Below are positions 13,601-25,600 of a DNA stretch of 64,000 nucleotides, piece by piece; position 1 is the first letter of the stretch, and each line of letters opens with the position of its first letter. The DNA is from Plectrocnemia conspersa (taxonomy: Eukaryota > Arthropoda > Insecta > Trichoptera > Polycentropodidae). A program made the position numbers and the translations under genes. The notes beneath the pieces were generated by a model. The model saw only the letters and a program-made list of their open reading frames with translations, was not told the DNA's origin and ran no database searches. The stretch is taken from the NCBI GenBank assembly GCA_009617715.1, contig VTFK01000159.1, positions 372,001 to 436,000 of the forward strand, read 5' to 3'.

Positions 13601-16600
13601 AGTATCATTGAAAATGACGAGTTATACAATCGGAAAACCTGTCCACGTTGAATATGTTGGAAAAGCGCCAGCGGTTATGGTTATGGGCTCTGAAGATGTT
13701 TAGTGACCCGCCTGTCAGAAAAATCTAAATTCACAAACTGATAAGAATGTTTTAAAAAATATTTACTATCAACATTTATATGTTGATTAAAGGGATGAAA
13801 AAAAATATCTGTCTATATTATATCTTAAACTATATTTCTTAATCTTACGAATAAATTCAGTTAAGTAATAATAATATTAAAATATCAAATATGTATTGGT
13901 AAAGAGTTTATTACGCAATTATCTATTGTAATGAAATTTTGCATATTTAAAAAATTATGCATGAAAACTAGTACATTGTTATACGAATTTATGTATTTTT
14001 TAAGATATTCAGCTTATTCTTACACTTTATTTTTTGCTTTTATTTTTCCTAAATCAGTTACTATTAGAGACAATAATAATAATTATTTGTTTATATTTGT
14101 ATTGGAATATTTTTAAATTTTTAAATGCTAAAATCCAACCAAGATGCTCTAAAAATACAGTTGTGTATTATTTTTTAAGTTCTTGTGTATCACAACAACG
14201 CAGGTAGTAATTTTATCTTTCGATGTACCGCTGCATTATATACAGCTTAATTGTTTTTGTTCATAAATATTTGAGAGAAAGAATTACTAAACATACCCTA
14301 CTGATAAAGCTATTTGTGGTAATTTTCGCGTAGCCTTGTATTTTTTACATTGATCTCAATGACTTTTTATAAATTCATAAAATGTTTTTACTCCTGTATC
14401 CCTTCTACACAAACTACTAGAACGATTATAACATATACATATGTATATAATATTATAAAATTATCTAAAGACGCGGTTATAAACGCGATTGGTTTTTAGA
14501 GCTACATATTTTAACTTTCTAAGACTGCAAATACAGTTTTGAAAAGGTGCATTTTGCCGAGTATTTTACTTTAAGCTGATATTTTCCGTAAAAATATAAA
14601 GATACAATTAACTATACAGCGTAAAATTTTTTAGTGTTTAAAATAGTTTAACCATTAACTGATATTAGTATAAAAACACCATGTTGTGACTGTAGCTAAA
14701 AAATTCACTTATTTTTCAAGAAAATTTCTAGGTACATTTTTGATATTTTCTATTCATCTCCTTTCTTAATTACGTTTTTTAATCCTGCTTGAAATTTGCC
14801 TTAACATTTTATCTGTTTTTAATTCTGTGACCAGAAACATAAAAATCATATCATTTAATAAACCTCACATTTGGTAATGCCTGCACTACACTCTCTGAAA
14901 GTTGGGCAAGGTTGGGCAAGGACGGAGAATATAGTGGGTTACTTCGGTCGAGTTCGGTTTAGCCCACTCTAAAATTTCTCGGAAGTTGTCCGAAGTTACC
15001 GAGAACGGGAGGTAAAGTGGGGGTAATTCAGTCGACTTGGCCAGCTTCGAGCGCTTCCGGAGTCGGAGCTGCTCTTTCGAGCACGAGCGGTGAGATACTT
15101 CCCCTTTCGCTCTCTCGCGTGTTAAGTGACAAGAGTGAGAGAGATATTGATATAGTGTTTCGCAAACTGAAATAGAACGAGTAACTCGGTTCAATTTCAG
15201 TATGCGCGTAGGCGTCCTATGGTCAACGCGCATGTCGAGCGCTGCATCGTGGTCACGTGGTCAAGTTATATTACCACACGGTACGCGACAATTGGGTGAC
15301 GGACAAATGGGCGATTCCGGTCAATTGGGCGACGGTCAATTGGGCGATGGTTATTTGGGCGACGGTCATATGGGCGACAGAAAACTTGCACGCTTTGCTT
15401 TATTGTGAATATTAATAAAATACACAATAAAACGAAAATGTATATTAAATGAAAAACAATTTTATTTTTAAATTATTAACTCATATTATAATTATATGCA
15501 ATACCACAAAATATTCTATGATATTTTTCTATTGTACCTCAAAACTTTTATAAAAATTCTTTGGTCTATTCTTTTTATAAAGATATCCATTCCAAAAATA
15601 TTTTTCCTTGTCTTTTTGACTTAATGTGTCTGAATTATCCATTTATGAAGAATATAAACTGTGGTAACTCAAATTAGTCACTCTCAACAACGATCTATAA
15701 AAAACAATTATCTATAAATAACACATAAAATATAACCCACATGTGAATAAAAGGACATATACTTATTTTCTTGCTGTACTGAATTTTTTACCAAAAACAC
15801 AATGACACTGTGACAAAGTGTATTAAAACCACGACAAAAATAATTTTCAAAGACGCAACGAAACTTTTTGCGAACGTTTTCAGTAAAAATTCAGTATACT
15901 GAGCGCTAGTTATGGGTTATTATATTTATATTTTAACTACCCTATCTAGTTTTAAATAGATAACTGAAAAATATGCGATTTTTGTGAATTCCCAAAGTTT
16001 ATTCTCACACTAATTTCCAAGGCGCAAAACATAAAAAAAATTCGCGTTAATGGCAAAATCCACGATAAACATTTATCAGCGCTAGTTCTAGGTTATTATA
16101 TTTATATATAACTACCCTATCCAGTTTAAAATAGATAACGGTAAAATATGCGATTTTTGGAAATTCCAAAAGATTGTTCTCTCAGTAATTTATAAGTCTC
16201 AAAACATATAAAAATCGCGTAAAGGGCAAAATCCACGATAAACACTTATCAGCGCTAGTTCTGTGTTATTATATTTATATATAACTATCCTATCTAATTT
16301 AAAATAGATAACTGTAAAACATGCGATTTTTGGAAATTCCAAACGTTTGTTCTCACAGTAGTTTCCAAGGATCAAAACATAAAAAAAATTCGCGTAAGGG
16401 CCCACTATAAACATTTATCAGGTAGGTATTTATAATAAAATTACCGACTTAAGCCATGTGCTTTAAGTGTTTAATGATATCGGGTAACTCTCTTAAATTC
16501 TTAAATAAAAAAAATCAAACTGTTTAAGTGATATTTTTAGATTAAATAAGCACAAATGATAAGTAAATATATACATACTATATCTTATGTAGGTATATTA

Positions 16601-19600
16601 TATTTTGTTTAGACCGAATAATGTTTTCATCTTTTAATTCTTTTCTTAAAAATATTACTTATGTTAATTATTTAATTAATTATAAGATCATGATTTGCAT
16701 CACATTTATTTGTAATGCATTATTATTGTATCGCCCAAAAGACCGTCGCCCAAAAGACCATCGCCCATTTGTCCGTCGCCCATTTTGAATCGCCCATTTG
16801 ACCGTCGCCCAATCGCCGTCGCCCAATTGACCGTGTCCCATTACCACATGCTTATCGGGGACTTCAACAGACTCTTACTGACATCTTTGAATATTTTAGG
16901 GCACCAAAAGGATTAATTATATTTTTGATAGTATATTCTTTTAACAGATATTGTTTTTATATATTTTTTCATATAAAATTAAATAATTAGTGGTACTTGA
17001 TTTTGTTAAAAAAATCGTTTCGAATATCTTTATGTATTTTCCTAGATCGGTTTATATAAATGTGACACCATAACGAATTATTATTTAGAATCGATGGCGA
17101 CAACTTTTAAAATAACCACAGATGTGGTGTTCGTATTCTGAAGTGTCATTTTTATGCCTTATGGCATTTTTCAAAAGCCGACAAAGATTTTGCGTAAATT
17201 GAATATTTACGACCGAAAAGTTTTCACTGATATTGTATTGGTGAGTGCCCACACAAACTTTTATAATTATCAGTTGCTTAATTTTAATAATATGGCAATT
17301 TAAAAATTGCGATTATTTGGCACATTTTTCGATCGCGCGCAATATGCCAGCTGTACTTGACAGCAGCCGCCGCGCTGACGTCATTCACGGCCGCCGTCCG
17401 GACGGCATATGAAATTTGTGGCAGTGTGGCCACTACTCGGAAGTCGGCGACCTCAGCGGATTTCAGTTGAACTTTGCTTCGGACAACTTCCAGAGAGTGT
17501 AGTTCAAGCATTACGTGGACCTTAGCGATACTATAAGTGTTGTCAATCACTTCCGTCTATATTAGCATTTTATTATTATGTGCTTTCGTAGTTCTACCAC
17601 TGTCCTAAATAAAAAATGAATGGCTGTCTACCACTTATATTATATAATATAAGTGTCGCCACTACCAATATTCCTAATTTATTTATAATTCACAATTTTT
17701 TTATTTGAAAATATAATTTAATATGTCTTTAATTAATTTAGTATCAATCTAATATCTACATATGTTTATTTTTTGTCTGTATCAAAGGCGTACTCCACTT
17801 TTTACCCACTGCGCTATGTCTGATCTATAGGGTAAATGTTAGCTTTATATAATGGATTCTGACCAATCAAATAGACGTTTGCTATACAACGGACCTGATG
17901 GACGAAGATCGGTTAGAGAAAAAAACGTCGATGGTTGGATGTGAATAGAGCTGTCAATTCAGCTGGAGTTAACAACTGGGGTTTGGTGACGGGAGCAGGA
18001 GGAGGAGGAGATGTCGTGCCAACGTTTAAATGGCAAAGTTGCATTATATAATAAAATATTTTGTAATGTTGAAAAAATATGTTTTTTCAATTCAGAATTA
18101 AATTCAATCATAATGTGCGTTGCTGAGGGTATTGTGTTTTTTGTGGAAAACAATTCATGAATTCGGCGTCTGGGTATGCAGGTCAAGGTTTCGAAGGTCG
18201 GCATTCTGAGGGCATCCCAGTGCACGCGGATTGACGTTTCGGTCCGGCGGCGGCCCTCGTTGTCCGAGTGATTCGCTTGGCGACGTGGAGTCGCCGACGG
18301 AAATAAACCTTCTCTCCTACTACGAAGCAATATTTATGTTTGTGTCTTAGAATCGCAACAGTTGTCAGTTTGGCGTCTAAAGCACGGAAACCCTTTGATT
18401 ATCAAGCTTTTTAAAAAAAACTGTTTGAACTAAGGTGACCAGATTTTAAAAATATCTAAGGACACTAAAAAAATATCAACTCGAAAATTTTTGTTCACTT
18501 AGAGATGCTGCGGGAGTTAAAAAATCACCTCGGACATTTTTATTCAAGGAGGACAAAGGAAAACAATATTATTGAGAAAGACGTAGTCACTTTAACTATA
18601 TTGAAAGAACATTTTGTAAAAACTTGAATTGCTGAAACAAAATAAAGCTCGATTCCACTCGTAAGGTATATTTTAAAACTAACTAAAAAATTTCACTTCG
18701 TATGGGGATGAACCTAAGTAGTGGTCATTGCGTATATCAGAGTAGAATAATATTATGCAGTATTCATGTATTTTTTATTTTATAATATTTACATTAGTAG
18801 AAATAAATATATGCGATACGATAAAAATCTCTCGAAAATAAATATTATTGAGATAGGTATTCTAAAGTAAATATTAAATGTGAAAAAATGAAAATTAAAA
18901 TAAATACTATTTTAATCACATAAATATCACAATCATCGATCACATAAACCTGTTTTTAGCAGCTTTACAATAGTCTACACACTTATTTCTCATAAGGTAA
19001 CTGACAAAAAATTATAATATAGGAATATACATATGTTATTGGAATCAATTGGCTAGTTGTGCTCTGGCTCCTGGTATTAAAACTTACGAGATATCTAGAA
19101 GCGGTCGATAAAAGACGATCTTTTGGCAAAGATTTACCTCCCGCATTTTTAAAAATATTTTTTTTCGACAATGTAATCAATGAATGAAAGTGAAGAAATA
19201 AATGAGACACAAAGGATTTTGTACACGGTCATCATATTGATTTTTATTAGTACTCGTAAATAACACAATAAAGGTTCAGCGTAAAAAGTATTTTTAGAAG
19301 CACCTGAATGTAAAGAATATTGTTTATACACTTCTTATTGTTTGAAACACGAAATATTTATAAATAGTCAGACGGATTGACTATATTTTTCTTTCGGTAA
19401 CACCAGTATTGAAAATTCCGATATTATTGTAATCTCTAGTTACAACGGGGTAAAGTTGTATCAACTAGGTAAGTCAGTCAGACATAATGAATACTTACAA
19501 GTAAGTATGAACCACCAGAATTTTCAGTCAGGTAATCAGTAACATATATATAATTAATTATAAATTATTATGTGTTTTATGAATTACAATCAATATATGT

Positions 19601-22600
19601 CACTTTGCAGCTGGTGCCGGTTCTTATTAAATAAAAATTCGAATCCTTATTAAGCTTTTGGATTACGCTATTTAAGCTTTTTATTTAATGAATAATATAA
19701 TGCACTTAGAAGATCCTACAAGTTGAGTTAATTAGTTTATTGAATCCAAGTAATTATCATATCACAAACTATGTATCCCTAATAGTTGGTATATATTGTA
19801 TATTGTTAAGAAATTAAAAAAAATGTATATACATATATATATTCAGTTCTTCTACAACCAACCTCAATGGCATTGAACATACATACATATGTGTGCAATG
19901 ATCCATTTCGAATTTCACTGAATCCTAGCGATTTGACATCGCGCTTCAAGTGGTTTCAATTACTAAATCGCTCGGCCTTTATTTTAAAGAAAATAAACAA
20001 TGACGAATAAAAGATGAGTGCTTATCGCATTATAAACTTTACATAGCAATGTCATAAACGGAGCATCAAAAATATGCTGGCAGGTAAAAATAATTAAATA
20101 TCATACGCAGGTACAAGAATTAATTTAAGCGTGACGCCCAAGTTTAGTTAAATTCTAGAAAAAAAATTATAAATTTATTAATGTATTGATTTACTATTTC
20201 AAAAAAGTAATGTATGGCTTTATTTTTATACTTAGTTAAGTAAAATTAAAACATGACACTAAAAGATAAAATGCAACTTCAAAAATTATTTAAGATCCTT
20301 GAACTCCTATAATTGATTTAAATTTTACATTTAGGTGATAAATAAGTTTTCATAGTATTTTAAGGTCTAAATATTGCTTTAATTAAACAAGGGAAACCAT
20401 AGATTCGCTCGAGTCTATTAAGTTTCCGACCAAAAACTCCCCAAAGACTCATGAATGAATATTGCTTATAACTGTTGTTTTAATCTATTCCTAGATGTCT
20501 TCTGCCGTCCGGAAGTTGTGGGCAGTATTCCGGGAAAACTGCGCATCCACTCTATTCTCGCAACGTATTCAAAAAACGAAGGCGTAAGATAATTCCGTAT
20601 TATGTGCATAGCCGATTTCGGTTCTAGCCTTTGATTCGATTCAGACCTGTGTAATATTTTCGGTATGTAGCGTATATAGTATGGGCGTTGGTGAGAAATA
20701 AACACCTCAGTCATTGGGTGTTGAATAAAAATAAAAATAAATAAGACTATTATAATAATCATTCAGTGGTGCTATTAGTTTGGTTATTTATATGAGATTT
20801 GAGCGTTCCCTAATTGAAATGCTACCAAGAATCTACTAATATAATTTATAATTTGAGATAAATGTTTATTTAACATTATTCCAAATGGCACGTGTCGCTC
20901 ACATACTCGGAAAATTGATAAGAAAATTGATATGCGTCCTTGGCTTTTAATGAAACGCGAATAAAACTAAAAAACCCATTTAGAAAATGAATTTGACATT
21001 CTCGTTTCATGGAAGTGCTTTTATTAAATTAACCCGCCTTTTATGCGTAAAAAATTGAGCATTTAATTTTTTAAGAAAAGCAAATAACGTGACCCTTATT
21101 TTTTTCAATTTATATTTAAACTCTTGGTAGTTAATTAAATTATTAAGTATCAAACTTATCAAGCATGATATATCAGTTGTATAAATCATTACTTATAAAA
21201 TGTAAAGTTATTTATATAATTAGTAAATAATATTATAAAATAATAAATATTACATATTACATATTTTGGTACATTGCTTAAAATTAGATTTGTTATTTAA
21301 AATCGTGTTATGATGCTATTGCAAACGAATAAGGCACTCAATTGCTTTTATTTCGTATTGATTTTTTTGCTTATTGAAATATGTGTATATCAAATTTTAA
21401 GAACAGAGGATGCAAAATTTATGTGCAATTTGTGCGGTAATCTTAAAATAAATCTATCAGTTGCGCTTGTATTTAAAAAAAATATAAACTTTGTAAAAGT
21501 GAGTTGTTGGTTGTTTTAATAAATAAATAAAAATATGTTATTATTATATGATACAATTATTAACAACCCTTAGGTAAAGATCTATTATTATTATAATATT
21601 TTCTGCTTTTATTATTATACAATAAAAAAATACGGAATAACTATATTGATATTTAAAATATTCTTTGTATCATATATATAGCATTTGTAGCCCTAAATAA
21701 TGCATTTTTTTTTAGTACGTAAAATTCAATATGTTAAAATATATACAACAAAATATTATAAAACGCCTTAAGATGTCTAACCGTAGTAAAAGCATGTCAA
21801 ATAATAAGTCTTTGTAGGGAATACAAATTAAATTAAATTGTGATTTGCAATAGAAATTAAGAACTGTTTTTAATTTTTAATGAAGCACAAAATTTAAGTT
21901 AATTTGTAAACATTATTCGCATTTACAACTCGTCAATAGTTAAGAGAATCCAAGAAGATGATTAAATTTAAACCAAAACTAACATTATTTCAATCAAATT
22001 CTGATCCATCCACCGGTTATTTCAATATCCGTTTATTCTTTTGAATTGAAATCAGGTATAGCATTCAGAAATAAACTCAATAATAATAATAATGATACAT
22101 TGAACTTTAATATAATCATTTTTTATCCCATCAAAATTTGAGTGTTCAATGCGAAATAAACAATAAGAAGAAGAAAATCTTTGATCTCGAACTCTTGATT
22201 TTTTCTCAAAATAATCATAAAATAAACCACGATCAAATCATCGTAGTCCAAAAATAAAATTAGGTAATAAAAAAAATCGCCACGACAAATATCTGCTAAT
22301 AAGTCATAATCGTTTGCGGAACGGGCTAGGTTTTTATTCGCAAAAAAACACAGGCGACGGGCATAGATCATTGTGACGACAAACGACGCCCGAGACCATA
22401 GATCTGGTCCAGATTCCAAGGTTGGAACATCATCCATCACCAGGTCGCACGAAGCGAATCTACACAGATTTATCAGACACGCGACCGTACTAATTCAATT
22501 ATTGCCCGATGATAAATCACCATTGCCGCGAAACACGTTCGAAACTATTTCATAACAGCCCATATATATTTTATAATAAAGATAAATTACACATTTGAAC

Positions 22601-25600
22601 TTAGTCGGATCTGTGAGATCAAAATAAAGAATCATCTCAAAGATGAATGTTATTCTGATTACCTTGTTTTGATAAGACTTAATGGGAACCAACTTTTAAT
22701 GTTTTATAATATAATCAACAAAAAAACTGACCATCCTGTTTAATTATATTATACAAAAGAACCAATATGTTTTAATATTCGACTTATTATTATAGTAAAA
22801 CCATAATTATAAAAAATGTAAAATAACTCACCAGAACTAATATTTGCAAAGCTTCTACGTACGATCGTTCTGTGTCGTAAAGTTCTACGACTACGTGTGT
22901 TCGGGTGTCCTGGAAAAAAGCAAAATAATTATTAATAAAAAATAAATATATTTATAATTTAGTTAATACTTTATTAATTTAGTTTGGTACATCCAAATCG
23001 ATCGAACGATAAGGGTGATATTGGAACGATAAGTAGAGTATATGAATTAATTGTGCTGATAATACGATATAGCACAGTGCAAAAATTTATATTCACGTGA
23101 GGTTTATATAATACATGATTATGTTACAATACTTTACACTATAGTGCTTCAGATGCTTAAGGATATATTTTTTAGATAAGCTACCTACATATGTACAATA
23201 AATGATATCAAGAAGCAATATCAGACAATTTTTATTAATGCAGAATATTATTGTATCGTTAGATATTTATATTTTTCACTATTATGTAATATATTTAATA
23301 TTAAACATCATAAAGCAGTCTTTATTTAATGAACTACTATGTTTAATAAACTACTATAACAATATATTTAAAACAATTTTAAGCATCTGATAAGTGGCAC
23401 ACACTCGGTCCTTAAATCCATAAAATAATTATTATCAAGTATTAAACAAAAAAAAATTAATATCCTGTTCCTTTTTGATTGAGCTATTTTATAGTTGATT
23501 AAGAACAAATGTAAATTTAATAAATTAAGTTATTTTTGGACCGAATTGCTTTCAGTGATAATGAAGCTAGCAACTTTTCTTAAATACCAGCATGATAGAC
23601 GTATGGAAGTCGCTAAAAATTGACATGAAAGTCTTAGTTACGTTAGTGCTTTCTATTTTCTGTATTGTCTGGAAGGTCGGAATTATTGAATATTATATAA
23701 TTTTAATTTCAATCAATCATTAAAGATAATGTTTACCTAGATTTTATTATTCCTACAAATTAATATAGAGATGAATAATTAAAATCGAGCTAGGTCGTAC
23801 TAGGTCCAATAAGGAGCTACTTCAGCAACATATTCAAACAACAAAAAATTCACCCGCATTTACTTTTAAGATGAACATAATTTACTCATTACAAAACTTT
23901 ATTAGTATTCATAATATATCATGTTTTTCTATCAACTGAAATATCTAGTAAAACATTAAATTCAATCAACTCCAAAGTTATGTTTGAAATTATTATTAAG
24001 AGAGATTATAATTTATGACAAAGAGACAAAACTGAACTAAGTAGAGTCACTCTTCCATTTCACTGTAGAAACGCTTTAAGACATTGGAAGAGCGACATAT
24101 ATACTAGAATATAGGACAACATTAGCCATGATGATATAATCGATTCTATATTACGTAAGCATTTATTATACATAAGTAAACTTGAAGATGGATTAAAAAG
24201 ATATATTGAAGATCAGAGAAACTCAAAAAACTACATTAAGAATAAAAATGCTGTTATAATGAAATAAATATATAAAACCTACAGTAATAAATATTAAACA
24301 ACTACAAGGAACATACATGAAAGTTAATACAATTCAGCAATTTATTTATTAAATGGTGTAGCTATTATTTTACTATATTTGTATCGAAATTTATATTTTA
24401 AATTTAAAGTGGCAAATAAATAACATTTTATTTAAATGATTTCTAAAGTAAATTTAAGCTCTGTGAGAAATATAATAATTATATGAACGTAATTTGATAT
24501 TAGATATAGTGTATAGCGAGAAATGCTTTCAGCGACATGCTTTGGTAACTTAATGTTATTATACGATATGAATATGTTTTCTTGTAAAACTGAATATGTA
24601 GTATGAAGCTATCAGGTGGGTGTAGGCGTTTTTTTCCATAGGTCAAAGGTGAAAGAGGTTGCGGGGGTTGACCACCAGCGGCTCCCTTAGCAACAGGTTG
24701 TTCCCAGCTGCTAAGCAACCAACCGTGAAAAGGAATATACAGTCGAGCTTGATTATACCCAATAGAGAATACAGGGATGCAAGTAAATTGATTATAGATT
24801 TTTTTTTTTTTTTTTTTTTTATGTAAAACGCCCTTTCAACTGATATTATATACATTATAATCCTTTAAATATATTATAGTATAAAAACATATTTCTATAT
24901 TAATTTGAATATATAAAACCCACACGCGCGATACGCATGAAAACTTATTTTCATATAATGAAGAATTTAAAGACGAATCATTCAGCAAAGGGCATAGTGT
25001 CAATTTTTTTAAAATTCCAAAGTAATAATATTATTATTAAAAAATAAATCCAACAATATGTTAAATTTTTCAAAGAATTTTCGAAACAATATTCGATATC
25101 ACAAAGCATGAGCGAATTCCAAGGCAATAAACAGAATTGCGCCAGAGCTGAATAATATTTAAGTGTTCCTAAAATATATATATATTGATAATCAGATGTA
25201 AATTTTATTTATATTCTTTCTAATAATAATAATAAATATTTCATTGAGGTATTCCACATTATCGATTCACAGTTTAATACGATAAGCCCCAGTGTGTATT
25301 ATGAATGCTTTAAGCTCGTTATTACAATCTGGATTAGATTTATACTCCTCTAGGTAAATAAAAAATCTCTTTATCAAACTTTTTGTATAAATCATAATGG
25401 TAAGAGTTCTTAATTCTAGTGACTTATAATTTTAATAGTATATTTTATAAAATAAAAAATCATATGTCTGTGTGATTAGAGAATAGCATTGCTTTACGAC
25501 AATCGGAAAAATTCGAAAATATTCATTAAGCGAGCTTTTGAAAACTCTAATGGTACCAAAAATAAAAATATGGGTTATCTATTGTGCAACGTCGATCTCG

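Larger units (their letters stand above)
15279..16839. mobile_element. Non-autonomous Mutator-like (FLYWCH/Phantom-type) element
   Basis: Both ends carry arrays of a 15-bp unit, GACGGTCAATTGGGC, in inverted orientation (left 15288-15385, right 16735-16839). The element is flanked by the direct repeat ATTACCACA (15270-15278 and 16840-16848), a 9-bp target-site duplication typical of Mutator-like elements. Inside are a short minus-strand relic resembling the start of a FLYWCH-type transposase and three tandem repeats of about 173 bp. There is no intact transposase. If the shared first base is assigned to the element the duplication is 8 bp, which would also allow hAT; the FLYWCH-like relic favours Mutator/Phantom. 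Confidence 0.7.
11555..22831. other. Intron 3 (11.3 kb)
   Basis: AT-rich, with GC-rich islands near 14890-15240, 17320-17560 and 18140-18310, and the Mutator-like element at 15279-16839. Open frames here (for example plus 13042-13380 and minus 18330-17959) lack recognisable domains and flanking splice logic, so they are not called. Confidence 0.6.

Noticed and set aside
17959..18330. Minus-strand ORF of 123 codons, GC-rich at its start
   Set aside because: The first half looks coding-like but matches nothing I know and decays into AT-rich sequence; no splice partner in phase.
20466..20762. Minus-strand ORF of 98 codons
   Set aside because: Starts in a low-complexity Ile-rich run; no motif or context.
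22123..22555. Opposed ORFs close to exon 3
   Set aside because: Short and without domains; probably chance or repeat debris.
24500..24718. Minus-strand Pro/Gly-rich ORF in a small GC patch
   Set aside because: The open frame is short, matches nothing known, and runs on into AT-rich sequence; no splice partner.
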